From NCBI GenBank assembly GCA_902792635.1, contig CADBAG010000003.1:56324-120323 (forward strand): a stretch of DNA of 64,000 bases, given 5' to 3'. Numbering within the stretch: position 1 is the stretch's first letter; each line of letters opens with the position of its first letter. The position numbers and the translations under genes are program-made. This stretch comes from an uncultured Prevotellaceae bacterium (lineage in GTDB: Bacteria > Bacteroidota > Bacteroidia > Bacteroidales > Bacteroidaceae). Of this stretch, positions 8,573 to 19,057 are shown piece after piece. The notes beneath the pieces are model-generated. The model worked only from the letters and a program-made list of their open reading frames with translations, did not search any database and was not told the origin of the DNA.

Positions 8573-10138
8573 ATGAAAAAATACATTTATTCAGCAATAA
8601 CACTTCTCGCATTCTCTCTTTCCGCTTCTGCCCAATACGCGTGGCAACACGGTGCGGAAGCAGGTGAGTTCCATCCTTTCTCTGACGTTCACTACACGTC
8701 GTCAATGCAAGGCTCTTTCTCTTCGGGTAACACGCCTTTATGGCTCAATGCCAACAAATATGGCATGAGCTCTCTTAAATCCAGCAACGGATACATCCGA
8801 GAGACTATCGAGCGACCGTTAGAGGCAGACTCTTGTCGCCATTGGGGCTTAGGCTACGGTGTTGACGTGGCTCTGACCTCTCAATATGCAAGCAAGTTCT
8901 TTTTACAGCAGGCTTATGTTGAAGGGCGCTGGCTCCATGGCGTACTGACCATTGGGGCCAAGGAATGGCCGATGGAACTGAAGAACCAGCGGCTCTCCAG
9001 TGGCTCGCAGGCCTTGGGCATCAATGCTCGGCCTATCCCACAGGTGAGGCTTGCTATCCCGGAATACTGGACCATACCCGCCTTAGGTCGATGGTTCGCC
9101 CTCAAAGTGCATATCGCTTACGGCATCTATACGGACGATAACTGGCAACAAGACTTCACGCTCCACGGACAGACTCCTTACAATGAACACACGCTCTATC
9201 ACAGCAAGGCTGGCTACCTGCGTATCGGCAAGCCTGAACAATATCCGCTAAGTGTGGAGCTTGGTCTGGAGATGCAAGCACAATTCGGTGGATACTATCT
9301 GCTACAGAAAAACGGACAGTTAGTGAAGACGAAACTTGGCGGACATGGCCTGAAGGATATGTGGCGGGCTTTCATCCCTGGCGGCTCTGATGCCACGGAC
9401 GGTGCAGGCTATGGAAATATTGAAGGTAACCAGAGCGGTGCATGGGTGGCACGAGTCAACTACGACACGAAGGACTGGGTTGCCTCAGTCTATGCTGACC
9501 ATTTCTTTGAAGATCACTCCCAGCAGTTCTTCCTCGACTACGATGGATATGGCAAAGGAGCCGATTTCCAGAAGCGTGAGAGGAACCGCTATCTGCTCTA
9601 TCCGCTAAAAGATATCATGCTCGGTGGAGAGTTGCAATTGAAACACGGCACCTGGCTAAAAGATATTGTCGTGGAATATCTTCACACGACCTATCAGAGC
9701 GGACCTATCAACCACGACCGCACATCGCATATCTCCGATCACGTGGCAGGAAAGGACGACTACTATAACCACGGTAACTACATGAGTCTTCAGCACTGGG
9801 GACAGGTCCTCGGCAACCCGCTCTATCGCTCCCCGCTCTACAACGACGATCATCTCATCCGCGTGGAAGACAACCGTTTTGTGGCATGGCACATGGGTGT
9901 GGAAGGTCAGCCTCTGCCGCGTCTCGACTATCGCATTCTTGCCAGTTGGCAACGGGGCTATGGCACTTATTATGATCCATACACCCACCCCCATCATAAC
10001 ACAAGCATCATGGTGGAGGCAGGCTATCAGTTCAACCATGGCTGGGCTGTGCGCGGCGCCTTCGGCCTCGACCACGGCAGCATCTTAGGCAACAACCATG
10101 GCGTGCAGCTGACCATTATTAAAATTGGGAAACTGTAA
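8573..10138 (+). CDS. Wzi-like capsule assembly outer-membrane protein
   Basis: Outer-membrane beta-barrel of the capsule assembly Wzi family (PF14052 type), ~521 residues. I chose the ATG at 8573 because it begins a clean signal peptide (MKKYIYSAITLLAFSLSASA); an in-frame GTG at 8552 would add seven residues and lies close to the -7 element. The mature part starts YAWQHGAEAGEFHPFSDVHY and alternates strands rich in Tyr and Trp, with segments such as NTPLWLNANKYGMSS and FFLQQAYVEGRWLHGVLTIGAKEWPME. In Proteobacteria, Wzi anchors capsule at the surface; in Bacteroidales the role is less certain. The gene stands alone, with no capsule genes nearby. A strong hairpin overlaps its stop codon. Confidence 0.82.
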   Translation: MKKYIYSAITLLAFSLSASAQYAWQHGAEAGEFHPFSDVHYTSSMQGSFSSGNTPLWLNANKYGMSSLKSSNGYIRETIERPLEADSCRHWGLGYGVDVALTSQYASKFFLQQAYVEGRWLHGVLTIGAKEWPMELKNQRLSSGSQALGINARPIPQVRLAIPEYWTIPALGRWFALKVHIAYGIYTDDNWQQDFTLHGQTPYNEHTLYHSKAGYLRIGKPEQYPLSVELGLEMQAQFGGYYLLQKNGQLVKTKLGGHGLKDMWRAFIPGGSDATDGAGYGNIEGNQSGAWVARVNYDTKDWVASVYADHFFEDHSQQFFLDYDGYGKGADFQKRERNRYLLYPLKDIMLGGELQLKHGTWLKDIVVEYLHTTYQSGPINHDRTSHISDHVAGKDDYYNHGNYMSLQHWGQVLGNPLYRSPLYNDDHLIRVEDNRFVAWHMGVEGQPLPRLDYRILASWQRGYGTYYDPYTHPHHNTSIMVEAGYQFNHGWAVRGAFGLDHGSILGNNHGVQLTIIKIGKL

Positions 10139-10155
10139 CCACAGTTTCCCAATTT
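10122..10155 (+). terminator. Terminator-like hairpin overlapping the stop codon
   Basis: A perfect 15-bp stem (10122-10136 with 10141-10155) and a 4-base loop. The TAA stop at 10136-10138 lies at the base of the loop, so transcription can end almost at the stop codon. It lies between convergent genes and could serve both strands. Confidence 0.7.
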
Positions 10156-10174
10156 CTGTATTCTTTATTCCTTC

Positions 10175-10197
10175 TTCTTTATTCTTTAGCGAAGCGT
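10175..10197 (-). repeat. Short dispersed 3'-end repeat, copy 2
   Basis: ACGCTTCGCTAAAGAATAAA (minus strand) follows the glmS stop codon directly. It matches copies at 5103-5125 and 15226-15250. Confidence 0.75.
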
Positions 10198-12042
<1,845 letters not shown>

Positions 12043-12061
12043 ATTCTTTCTATTTTTGATG

Positions 12062-12069
12062 CAAATTTA
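12062..12069 (-). promoter_or_regulatory. -7 promoter element of glmS
   Basis: TAAATTTG (minus strand), 19 bases from the glmS ATG; matches TAnnTTTG. The divergent trmB element is about 70 bases away. Confidence 0.55.
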
Positions 12070-12135
12070 GTAAGTTTCTTGTTACTATAGGCACGATTAA
12101 GCTACTTTTTCATCAGAGATAGCAAAAAATAATTG

Positions 12136-12143
12136 TACCTTTG
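12136..12143 (+). promoter_or_regulatory. -7 promoter element of trmB
   Basis: TACCTTTG, 28 bases before the ATG at 12172. The longest frame would begin at a TTG at 12133, inside this element, so the downstream ATG is the true start. Confidence 0.65.
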
Positions 12144-12171
12144 CAACAAACATTACCATATTAATATCATA

Positions 12172-12942
12172 ATGGGAAAAGGAAAACTTCAGAAGTTTGC
12201 AGAAATGGAGACGTTCAAGAACGTCTTCCAATATCCGTTCTCCGTCATCAGTGACGTGCCTTTTGAGATGAAAGGTCACTGGCGGGAGCAATATTTCAAG
12301 AATGATAATCCTATCGTACTGGAGCTCGGCTGTGGCAGAGGGGAATATGCCGTAGGCCTGGCCCGTATGTATCCTAATGTCAACTTTATCGGCGTGGACA
12401 TTAAAGGAGCGCGTATGTACACCGGAGCCAAGCAAGCCTTGGAAGAAGGGCTCACCAACGTAGCTTTTCTCAGGACCAGCATTGAAATTATCGACCGTTT
12501 CTTCGCTGAGGATGAGGTACAGGAGTTGTGGCTCACCTTCTCCGACCCACAGATGAAGAACCCACGCAAGCGCCTTACATCCACTTATTTCATGGAGCGC
12601 TACCGCCGGTTCCTCGTCGACGGTGGCATTGTGAACCTCAAGACCGATTCCAATTTTCTTTTCACCTACACACGTTATATGGTAGAGAAGAACCACCTGC
12701 CCGTCGACTTCTGTACGGAAGACCTCTACCATGACACACCGGCAGGACTACAAGGCTCACCCTTGCTCTCCATCCACACCTACTACGAAGGGATGTGGAT
12801 GGAACGTGGTCTCAACATCCGTTACCTCCGCTTCCGGTTGCCACGCGAAGGACAGCTACAGGAGCCCGATGTGGAAATTCCGCTCGATGAGTATCGCAGC
12901 TACCACAGAGAGAAACGAAGCTCCAAAGACACGGCGAAATAG
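12172..12942 (+). CDS. trmB: tRNA (guanine-N7-)-methyltransferase
   Basis: Uses SAM to form m7G46 in tRNA variable loops; 256 residues from the ATG at 12172. The SAM-binding motif is [16 protein letters not shown], the acidic strand-2 motif is [15 protein letters not shown], and the substrate-side motif is [17 protein letters not shown], the variant usual in Bacteroidetes in place of the FPDPWPKKRH form. The C-terminal [18 protein letters not shown] segment also fits the family. The basic tail KRSSKDTAK may help bind RNA. The start is chosen from the -7 element at 12136-12143. The gene converges on queF, with 12 bases between stop codons. Confidence 0.95.
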   Translation: MGKGKLQKFAEMETFKNVFQYPFSVISDVPFEMKGHWREQYFKNDNPIVLELGCGRGEYAVGLARMYPNVNFIGVDIKGARMYTGAKQALEEGLTNVAFLRTSIEIIDRFFAEDEVQELWLTFSDPQMKNPRKRLTSTYFMERYRRFLVDGGIVNLKTDSNFLFTYTRYMVEKNHLPVDFCTEDLYHDTPAGLQGSPLLSIHTYYEGMWMERGLNIRYLRFRLPREGQLQEPDVEIPLDEYRSYHREKRSSKDTAK

Positions 12943-12954
12943 CGTCGCTTGGTG

Positions 12955-13416
12955 TTAGTGCATTGAATACTCTTCAAACCTCTTCTCCGCTAACCGCTCA
13001 TACTTTGTGCCGGGCCGACCGTAGTTGGCATACGGATAGATACTGATGCCACCACGCGGTGTGAACAGGCCCGTCACCTCGATGTACTTGGGATCCATAA
13101 GTTTGATAAGGTCCTTCATGATGATATTGACACAGTCTTCATGGAAGTCACCGTGGTTGCGGAAAGAGAAGAGGTAGAGCTTCAAGCTCTTGCTCTCCAC
13201 CATCTTCACGTCGGGGACATAGCAGATGCGTATCTCGGCAAAGTCGGGCTGACCCGTGATAGGACACAGTGATGTGAACTCTGGACAGTTGAACCGCACC
13301 CAATAGTCGTTCTCCTGATGCTTGTTAGTGAAGGTTTCTAACACCTCCGGTGCATAGTCCATCTTGTATTTTGTCTTGGCCCCTAAGGCTTTCAAGCCTT
13401 CGTCTTTTCTTTCCAT
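12955..13416 (-). CDS. queF: NADPH-dependent preQ0 reductase
   Basis: Reduces 7-cyano-7-deazaguanine (preQ0) to preQ1 in queuosine synthesis. It belongs to the short one-domain (YkvM-like) type, 153 residues from the ATG at 13416. Catalytic Cys51 and Asp58 lie in [16 protein letters not shown], and the NADPH/substrate motif [20 protein letters not shown] is present. A longer in-frame extension overlaps the end of the upstream transporter gene; the chosen start lies 4 bases after that gene's stop and gives the normal length. Pairing with the queuosine-precursor transporter supports the role. The preQ0-making genes are not in the window, so salvage of an imported precursor is plausible. Confidence 0.94.
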   Translation of the reverse strand: MERKDEGLKALGAKTKYKMDYAPEVLETFTNKHQENDYWVRFNCPEFTSLCPITGQPDFAEIRICYVPDVKMVESKSLKLYLFSFRNHGDFHEDCVNIIMKDLIKLMDPKYIEVTGLFTPRGGISIYPYANYGRPGTKYERLAEKRFEEYSMH

Positions 13417-13420
13417 AATA

Positions 13421-14113
13421 TCAAACATTAAAAATCTTCCATACACTATAGTTGACGCCTTCGTCGTAGACATCTTCACCCTCGTGCTTCTTTAAGAACT
13501 TCACGACACGAATAGTCAGCGGCAAAGCGATGACCTCATAGAATGTCTTGAGGAACACCTGCCACAACATGAGCTTCGGCAGTTCACTCGTCGGAACAAC
13601 GCCACCTAAAGCCAAAGGGAAGAAGATAAGCGAGTCGCAACTCTCTCCCGCCACCGTGCTCAGAATGGCGCGTGCAGAGAAATGACGGCCCTGGTCGTGA
13701 ATCTTCATGCGGCTCATGACATAAGCATTCATGAAACTGCCCACAAGGAAGGCCACGAAAGAGGCGGCAGCGATACGTGGCGCCAACCCAAACACGGCAT
13801 GGAACCCGGCATCGTTGTGCCAATAAGGCGCACCGGGGATCCAGTCGCACAAAGCGCCCATAGCTACGAAGAAAAAGTTCATGGCGAAGCCTGTCCAGAT
13901 AAGCAGGCGGGCCTTACGATAGCCCCACACCTCACAGACGCAGTCGTTGATGATATAAGAAACTGGAAAAACGAGCAGTCCGCCCGTCAAGTTAATGGGA
14001 CCAACAGCTATCTGCTTGGTCTCGAGGATGTTTGCCAAGATGAGGCAGACACAAAAGAAAATGCTGAAGAGCATGAAAAGTACGCTCACCTCAGCACGCG
14101 GTTGTTTTGTCAT
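13421..14113 (-). CDS. Queuosine precursor transporter (YhhQ/VUT family)
   Basis: Inner-membrane importer for queuine, preQ0 or preQ1; 230 residues from the ATG at 14113 ([16 protein letters not shown]). About six membrane segments are seen. Family segments include [43 protein letters not shown] and the later [14 protein letters not shown]. The upstream extension of the frame (from 14185) starts inside a -7 promoter element (TACCTTTG, 14175-14182) and is rejected. It ends 4 bases before the queF start, so the two genes form a tight operon. Confidence 0.92.
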   Translation of the reverse strand: MTKQPRAEVSVLFMLFSIFFCVCLILANILETKQIAVGPINLTGGLLVFPVSYIINDCVCEVWGYRKARLLIWTGFAMNFFFVAMGALCDWIPGAPYWHNDAGFHAVFGLAPRIAAASFVAFLVGSFMNAYVMSRMKIHDQGRHFSARAILSTVAGESCDSLIFFPLALGGVVPTSELPKLMLWQVFLKTFYEVIALPLTIRVVKFLKKHEGEDVYDEGVNYSVWKIFNV

Positions 14114-14174
14114 ATCTTGTTTTGTTAAAGGGGGTTGAGCAAGTACCCCTGTTATAAAAATCTGTAACCGCGTG

Positions 14175-14182
14175 CAAAGGTA
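14175..14182 (-). promoter_or_regulatory. -7 promoter element of the transporter-queF operon
   Basis: TACCTTTG (minus strand) matches TAnnTTTG, 61 bases before the transporter ATG at 14113. Confidence 0.6.
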
Positions 14183-14211
14183 CAAAGAATTTCGCAGAGA
14201 GCAATAAGTTG

Positions 14212-15090
14212 TTAGCCTAAATATTGCCGGAGGATCTTTGAGGCAGGCGAATGCTTGATTTTACGGATTGCTTTCTCGCGGACCTGACGAATACGCTCAC
14301 GCGTCATTCCCATCTCATTGGCAATCTCTTCCAAACTCTTCTCCTGACCACCGATACCGAACGATTCCCTGACGATCTGCTGTTCACGCTCACTGAGCAC
14401 TTCCTTCAGAAGGTCCTGAACAAAGATGTTGAGCGACTCACTGTCCACCGTACTGTCGGAGCGATAATCCTTATCGTCAGATGACAACATATCCCCTATC
14501 GTGTTGTCGGTATCGTCATTGCCAAGGGGGGCATCAATACTTGTCGCCTTACTATTGGCATCCTTGGCCGACTCGATGGTACTCTCATCCAGTCCCGTCA
14601 GAACAGACAACTCATGGACTGACGGCAGACGACCGTGTTCCTGCATGAAAGCCTCCGTAGCACGATTCACCTTCAAGGCCGTACCCATCTGATTCAGCGG
14701 TACGCGCACCAGACGACTTTTTACAGCAAGCGCCTCCATGATGCTCTGACGAATCCACCACACAGCGTAACTGATAAACTTGAAACCTCGGGTCTCGTCA
14801 AACTTCTCGGCGGCCTTCACCAGTCCGACATTACCCTCATTGATAAGGTCAGTCAGCGAGATTCCCTGATGCTGGTACTGTTTAGCAACAGAAACGACAA
14901 AGCGCAAGTTAGATCTCACGAGCCGGTCTCTGGCTTCTTCACCAGTCCTGCCGCCCATATGGACTTTTCTTGCAAGCACCGCTTCCTCCTCCGGCGTAAG
15001 CATCGGCTCACGCGCGATCTCTGTCAAGTACCTGTCCAACGACTCGCTGTTGCGGGTTGTTATAGCTTTCGTAATCTTCAGTTGTCTCAT
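14212..15090 (-). CDS. rpoD: Primary sigma factor RpoD (Bacteroidetes sigma-A type)
   Basis: Housekeeping RNA polymerase sigma factor, 292 residues. This is the short Bacteroidetes form without a large region 1.1. Region 1.2 begins near SLDRYLTEIAREPMLTPEEE. Region 2 has RLVRSNLRFVVSVAKQYQHQGISLTDLINEGNVGL and RGFKFISYAVWWIRQSI. Region 3 follows (RVPLNQMGTALKVNRA), then an acidic linker rich in Asp (DDTDNTIGDMLSSDDKDY). Region 4 ends in SLEEIANEMGMTRERIRQVREKAIRKIKHS. This is the factor that reads the TTTG/TAnnTTTG promoters seen across the window. Its own promoter at 15130-15160 matches that consensus well, which fits autoregulation. Confidence 0.96.
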   Translation of the reverse strand: MRQLKITKAITTRNSESLDRYLTEIAREPMLTPEEEAVLARKVHMGGRTGEEARDRLVRSNLRFVVSVAKQYQHQGISLTDLINEGNVGLVKAAEKFDETRGFKFISYAVWWIRQSIMEALAVKSRLVRVPLNQMGTALKVNRATEAFMQEHGRLPSVHELSVLTGLDESTIESAKDANSKATSIDAPLGNDDTDNTIGDMLSSDDKDYRSDSTVDSESLNIFVQDLLKEVLSEREQQIVRESFGIGGQEKSLEEIANEMGMTRERIRQVREKAIRKIKHSPASKILRQYLG

Positions 15091-15129
15091 TTCAGGTCTA
15101 CGTTATGTAACAATGGTTATTTAGTTTTA

Positions 15130-15160
15130 CAAAGTTACAGCCTTTTGATGACAAAACAAA
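15130..15160 (-). promoter_or_regulatory. Bacteroidetes consensus promoter of rpoD
   Basis: TTTG (15157-15160), 19-base spacer, TAACTTTG (15130-15137) on the minus strand, 40 bases before the start codon. This is one of the best matches in the window to TTTG-N19-21-TAnnTTTG. Confidence 0.8.
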
Positions 15161-15225
15161 GAAATTTGCAACAAAAAAGAGAGAAAATCAAAGAAAATTT
15201 TAAGATTAATGTATTCTTTCTTCTT

Positions 15226-15250
15226 TATTACTTATTCTTTAGCGAAGCGT
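15226..15250 (-). repeat. Short dispersed 3'-end repeat, copy 3 (duplicated across a stop codon)
   Basis: TACGCTTCGCTAAAGAATAA follows the metallophosphoesterase stop. The same word, TACGCTTCGCTAAAGAAAAA, also forms the last codons of that gene, so the stop codon sits between two copies. Copies 1 and 2 lie at 5103-5125 and 10175-10197. Confidence 0.75.
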
Positions 15251-15253
15251 AGA

Positions 15254-17047
15254 TCACTTTTTCTTTAGCGAAGCGTAGAAGTGTGCAAAATTGAAGAACG
15301 GCTCGGTCACAGCATCATTGGACGAAGCGGTATATGTGGTGCCATAAGGATCCGTAGCCTTTATGATGACACGACTCTCAGCTGAACGAGGCTCATAATA
15401 ATAGAGATGATTCATGATGAGATAACCATTGCGCTTACTGACGAACTGATAGCTCACCGACTGACTGTAGCGATGATGATAACCGGCCGCAAAAGCGTCC
15501 TGACCTTGATGATTGATGCGTTTCATCTCGTGCTCCACGCCATCCTCAACAGCCACAACACGCCAACGCGAATCAGCATTGAACACATTGGCAACAACTA
15601 CGCCCTTATCCATTGGCAATTCCCAGTCGTTGGCATAAGACTCGCCATTGAAAACGGTCGAGGCACGGAAGATTGTCATCTGACGCATTCGGGGCCAGAA
15701 GGTTCCTTTATAATAACTGTCCGAGATACGCGTGCCGTTCAAGGCATAGACATAATAGCCGTTCGGCGTGCCGCAGATATTGATGTTCGACTGCCAGATG
15801 TTCCCGCAGGCTGCCGCATGACAATGCTCTAAGATATGCCGGCCATGATATTCTATCTCGTGGTTGATGGCGAAATGGGTATGCCCGCAGAACAGTTCGT
15901 AACCTCCTTTGAACGACTCTAATTCCTTAAGCACCCGGCTCAGCACGGATGAGGAATAATGTCCAGGCTCCGACTCCAAGCCCAAAGAAGACGCGCCCTT
16001 ACGCGGACGGTTGCCAAAGGTAAGCGGGATATGGTAACAAAGGATAACTTTCTTGTTATGGTCAGCAAGCCGAAGGTCCTCTTTAAGCCATTGCAACTGG
16101 CTTGCCGTCAGTTCTCCCGGCTGCCAATAAAGGGTGCCACGATAGAAATGCACATCATTGAAGCAGACATAGTGGACGTCGCCACGGTCGAAACTATAAT
16201 CGGTAGGGCCAAAACTCTGCTCCCATTTACGAAGATAGAGGTCTCGGCCATCTTGGTCATGGTTACCAATGACCGAGAACACCGTTGCCCGTGAAGAGCC
16301 TAATGCCTTACGGATCTGGCCTTCCAACGAGGAATTGTAACCACCATAATATTGTACGTCGTCGCCCATGGAAATGGCATAGACGGGCATAGAAGGTGAC
16401 CAACCGGCAATGGTCTGCTTCACATCCGCCATCGTCTCATCTGTAAAACGCGCTACATCAGTCTTCTTGACGGGATTATCGTTAGGTCCTGTATAGTAGG
16501 GACTGAAGGCATTGGTCACCTGCGGATCGCCGAAAACGATGAGCCGATAGTCGCGCTCCGGGCCATTGGGCAACCGCTTAAGCGTAAAGTTGTAGACATT
16601 GCGCTTGGCTGACAAAGACTTGTAAAACAAAGCCGTATGGTCTTCTGCTGAATGAGTAGGAATAGCACAGTCGGCAGGAACAGAATACCACACAAAACGG
16701 GCGTTCTTGTCGCGAAGGAAAATATACATGCCTTTATCGTTCGTTACTGTACATGTATAGCCATCACTCACGACAACGCCTTTCATCGGATTGCCAAGAC
16801 TGTCGGTGAGCGTGCCACGGACTGTGGGGTCGACAAAAGGTACAGAGTCTGTCTTTGCCGGTTTCTTGTCAGCCTCCTTCCTCTTGATAGCAGCTATCAC
16901 TTTCTGCTTCTGCTGAACGAGCGTATCCTTCTTGGCTATCTCCTCTTCCTTGTGAGTTGCCAATGACATGACCGCAAAACTGCCAAGAATGATGGCAATC
17001 ACTGCCACTATAATATAAATATGTGTATGTTTCCCTTCCATATCCAT
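15254..17047 (-). CDS. Membrane-anchored calcineurin-like metallophosphoesterase
   Basis: Predicted metal-dependent phosphoesterase, 597 residues, anchored by one N-terminal membrane segment (IYIIVAVIAIILGSFAVMSL) and facing outward. A charged helix (~30-60) leads to a beta-sandwich of the metallophosphoesterase N-terminal type (VRGTLTDSLGNPMKGVVVSDGY). The phosphoesterase core has the metal motifs VFGDPQ, GDD, GNHD and GHTH. A C-terminal beta domain of the type often joined to this core in Bacteroidales follows. Substrate unknown. The last codons lie within a duplicated short repeat. It is transcribed divergently from the histidine phosphatase, both behind TAnnTTTG elements, which suggests a shared phosphate-scavenging context (inference). 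Confidence 0.85.
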   Translation of the reverse strand: MDMEGKHTHIYIIVAVIAIILGSFAVMSLATHKEEEIAKKDTLVQQKQKVIAAIKRKEADKKPAKTDSVPFVDPTVRGTLTDSLGNPMKGVVVSDGYTCTVTNDKGMYIFLRDKNARFVWYSVPADCAIPTHSAEDHTALFYKSLSAKRNVYNFTLKRLPNGPERDYRLIVFGDPQVTNAFSPYYTGPNDNPVKKTDVARFTDETMADVKQTIAGWSPSMPVYAISMGDDVQYYGGYNSSLEGQIRKALGSSRATVFSVIGNHDQDGRDLYLRKWEQSFGPTDYSFDRGDVHYVCFNDVHFYRGTLYWQPGELTASQLQWLKEDLRLADHNKKVILCYHIPLTFGNRPRKGASSLGLESEPGHYSSSVLSRVLKELESFKGGYELFCGHTHFAINHEIEYHGRHILEHCHAAACGNIWQSNINICGTPNGYYVYALNGTRISDSYYKGTFWPRMRQMTIFRASTVFNGESYANDWELPMDKGVVVANVFNADSRWRVVAVEDGVEHEMKRINHQGQDAFAAGYHHRYSQSVSYQFVSKRNGYLIMNHLYYYEPRSAESRVIIKATDPYGTTYTASSNDAVTEPFFNFAHFYASLKKK

Positions 17048-17073
17048 CTACTATTGTTATGCAATAGCCGCAG

Positions 17074-17103
17074 CAAAGTTACAAAAAAATAGTTAAACGC
17101 AAA
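17074..17103 (-). promoter_or_regulatory. Promoter of the metallophosphoesterase gene
   Basis: TTTG (17100-17103), 18-base spacer, TAACTTTG (17074-17081), 26 bases from the start codon. It lies back to back with the divergent element at 17134. Confidence 0.7.
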
Positions 17104-17133
17104 CGAAGTGTATACTCTTTCGATTGTTTTGCT

Positions 17134-17141
17134 TACCTTTG
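17134..17141 (+). promoter_or_regulatory. -7 promoter element of the histidine phosphatase gene
   Basis: TACCTTTG, 58 bases before the ATG at 17200. No TTTG at the expected -33 distance. Confidence 0.5.
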
Positions 17142-17199
17142 TTGTAATAGTTTAATACGATATATTGTAATTTCACAATTCAAATCAGCAACTCAGAAA

Positions 17200-18495
17200 A
17201 TGAGAAAGTACATTCTTCTATTTGCTTGCCTCTCCCTCTCACTGTTAGGTGCCAATGCCCAGCGTTCAAGAGAAGAGATCAAAGCCAACCCCAATCTCGC
17301 AGCCAACAACTATCGTGACTATCCTGTCCCCACTGCCAAACTCACACCGGCTCCTAAAGGCTACGAGCCTTTCTACATCAGCCACTATGGCCGTCACGGC
17401 TCACGCTGGCTCATTGGCAAGAATGCTTTCAACAAGCCTTACTACACCTTAGCTCATGCCGACTCCTTAGGGAAACTCACAGAGCGTGGCAAAGAAGTCT
17501 TTACTCTTGTTAAGACCATGCGGCAACAGGGCATGAGCCGGGAAGGTGAGCTCACCCAGCTTGGAGCCGAGCAGCACCGTGGCATCGCCAAACGTATGTA
17601 TGAGCGTTTCCCGCAGGTCTTCGCCGAACAGACACATGTCGATGCACGCTCAACAGTTGTTATTCGCTGCATTCTCTCCATGGAGAATGAACTCTTGCAA
17701 CTTGCCGCGCTGAACCCCAAGATTTCCTTCTCCAGCGACGCCTCTTATCACGACATGTATTACATGAACGATAACGACACGAGTCCCTACGCACCAATGA
17801 TACGTACCACCGCAGCCATCGACAGTTTGGAGGCTTTCGAGAAGCGCCACAGCGATGTCCCTTTCATGATGAAGACCATCTTCAACGATGCCGACTATGC
17901 AAAGAGCCTGAACAATCGTTCGCTTGCCCGTCAATTGTTCAATATCGCCATTGCCTTGCAGAACACGGAACTGCGCCATCAGTTCAAGCCTATCTGGGAC
18001 ATCTTCTCCTCCGACGAGCTCTACAACCAATGGCTCATGACAACAGCCTACTGGTACTCTGTTGCCGGACCCAACAAGCTCAACAATGGCGCTGGTATGT
18101 ACACACAGCTCAACCTTGTGAAGAACATCCTTGAGACGGCCGACTCCTGTGTGGCACTGCCTCATCCCGGAGCTACGCTGCGTTTTGCCCATGAAAGTGA
18201 TGTACTGCCGCTGGTCTGCCTGCTCAACATCAATGGCTTCGGTAACCCGCGCACCTCGCTTGAGAAACTTGATGATGAAGACTGGGATGTATACAACGTC
18301 TTCCCCATGGCTTGCAACGTGCAGTTCGTGTTCTACAAAGACCAGAAGAAGCCTTCTAAGGACATCCTCGTGAAAGTACTGCTTAACGAGAATGAGGCCA
18401 CACTGCCCATCAAAGCCTATACCGGTCCTTACTATAAATGGAAGGACGTACGAGCATACATGACAAAGATTCTTGGGAAAAGGATAAAGCGCTAA
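17200..18495 (+). CDS. Secreted histidine-type phosphatase, MINPP/phytase-like
   Basis: Predicted periplasmic or exported histidine acid phosphatase, 431 residues. Signal peptide MRKYILLFACLSLSLLGANA. The catalytic RHGxR motif is YGRHGSRW, near residue 68. A distal acid motif HESDVLPL (~residue 332) replaces the HD of classic acid phosphatases; HxE forms are known in the MINPP branch that removes phosphates from inositol hexakisphosphate. Length fits that branch. The next gene on this strand, a microprotein pair, has its own promoter. Release of phosphate from plant phytate would suit a gut or rumen polysaccharide degrader (inference). Confidence 0.85.
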   Translation: MRKYILLFACLSLSLLGANAQRSREEIKANPNLAANNYRDYPVPTAKLTPAPKGYEPFYISHYGRHGSRWLIGKNAFNKPYYTLAHADSLGKLTERGKEVFTLVKTMRQQGMSREGELTQLGAEQHRGIAKRMYERFPQVFAEQTHVDARSTVVIRCILSMENELLQLAALNPKISFSSDASYHDMYYMNDNDTSPYAPMIRTTAAIDSLEAFEKRHSDVPFMMKTIFNDADYAKSLNNRSLARQLFNIAIALQNTELRHQFKPIWDIFSSDELYNQWLMTTAYWYSVAGPNKLNNGAGMYTQLNLVKNILETADSCVALPHPGATLRFAHESDVLPLVCLLNINGFGNPRTSLEKLDDEDWDVYNVFPMACNVQFVFYKDQKKPSKDILVKVLLNENEATLPIKAYTGPYYKWKDVRAYMTKILGKRIKR

Positions 18496-18531
18496 ATCCC
18501 AAGCTATCGAATATTAATTTTGCTTGATTTC

Positions 18532-18563
18532 TTTGTAACATTAAACATAAATAATTATCTTTG
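18532..18563 (+). promoter_or_regulatory. Consensus promoter of microprotein pair A
   Basis: TTTG (18532-18535), 20-base spacer, TATCTTTG (18556-18563), with the start codon only 4 bases further on. The matching promoter of pair B at 46362-46393 has the same spacer and the same -7 word. Confidence 0.75.
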
Positions 18564-18567
18564 CAAC

Positions 18568-18789
18568 ATGAAGAAGATCACAGCTGATAAACAAACAATG
18601 ACTGAGTTCTTTCTTGAAGCAAGCAAGTACAGTCTTGATGTCTCCAAACTCATTATTGGAGGTGTAATACTTTCGGGAATTATGGGATTGGGCTACAACA
18701 AGTTGACTATGGTTATTGCAGGAGGACTTGCAGCTCTTCTTACATTGATTTTAGGGCTGTCCTTCTTCTTCGTTGCACACAAAAAATAA
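18568..18789 (+). CDS. Small two-TM membrane protein, DUF6722-like (pair A, first gene)
   Basis: A 73-residue protein of unknown function. A short polar N-terminus with FFLEASKYSLDVSKL is followed by two hydrophobic segments (IIGGVILSGIMGLGY and the run from MVIAGGLAALL to LSFFFV) and a basic tail (AHKK). It resembles small Bacteroidales proteins of the DUF6722 kind; the second example in this window (46085-46312) has the clearer LGKYLYNLSQTCFTAMVIGA signature. The start at 18568 is fixed by the promoter ending at 18563. A 40-residue one-TM peptide follows 6 bases downstream. Confidence 0.65.
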   Translation: MKKITADKQTMTEFFLEASKYSLDVSKLIIGGVILSGIMGLGYNKLTMVIAGGLAALLTLILGLSFFFVAHKK

Positions 18790-18795
18790 GAAAAT

Positions 18796-18918
18796 ATGGA
18801 ACTAGTTTATTTTTATATTGCAATATCAGTTATTGCGCTCATAGGTATTATTTGGGCGGTATCACTACTTCTGAGAAACAGTAGTAATAACGATTCAAAA
18901 CTTCATCTTGCCAAATAA
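18796..18918 (+). CDS. 40-residue single-TM microprotein (pair A, second gene)
   Basis: A short frame with ATG at 18796 and TAA at 18916-18918. It starts MELVYFYIAISVIALIGI, forms one membrane helix and ends in a polar tail (NNDSKLHLAK). It begins 6 bases after the upstream gene's stop, which suggests coupling. The same arrangement, a ~75-residue two-TM protein then a 37-residue one-TM peptide 5 bases later, occurs at 45966-46312, which is the main argument that this short frame is real. Function unknown. Confidence 0.6.
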   Translation: MELVYFYIAISVIALIGIIWAVSLLLRNSSNNDSKLHLAK

Positions 18919-18929
18919 TGTGATTTATG

Positions 18930-19003
18930 TGATTCCGTTGGGATTCGAACCCAAGACCCACAGATTAGAAATCTGTTGCTCTATCCAGCTGAGCTACGGA
19001 ACC
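18930..19003 (-). tRNA. tRNA-Arg (anticodon TCT)
   Basis: On the minus strand the cloverleaf is complete. The acceptor arm GGTTCCG pairs with CGGAATC (one G-T wobble) with discriminator A. The D-loop segment is AGCTCAGCTGGATAGAGC, the anticodon stem ACAGA/TCTGT encloses TTTCTAA with TCT at 34-36, and the T-arm contains GGGTTCGAATCCC. The 3' CCA is not encoded. A 13-bp hairpin and a TAACTTTG element lie directly upstream. Confidence 0.96.
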
Positions 19004-19010
19004 AAACCGT

Positions 19011-19057
19011 CAGACGCTTTAGCATGAGAGAAACACACCTCACTGCTAAAGCGTCTG
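19011..19057 (-). other. 13-bp hairpin in the leader of tRNA-Arg
   Basis: CAGACGCTTTAGC (19011-19023) and GCTAAAGCGTCTG (19045-19057) are perfect inverted repeats around a 21-base loop, between the tRNA's -7 element and its 5' end. If transcribed, the hairpin ends only 7 bases before the mature 5' end. It could be a processing feature or a remnant terminator. Confidence 0.7.

Noticed and set aside
12043-12171. glmS ribozyme or other riboswitch
   Set aside because: The glmS leader is short (19 bases from the -7 element to the ATG), leaving no room for one.
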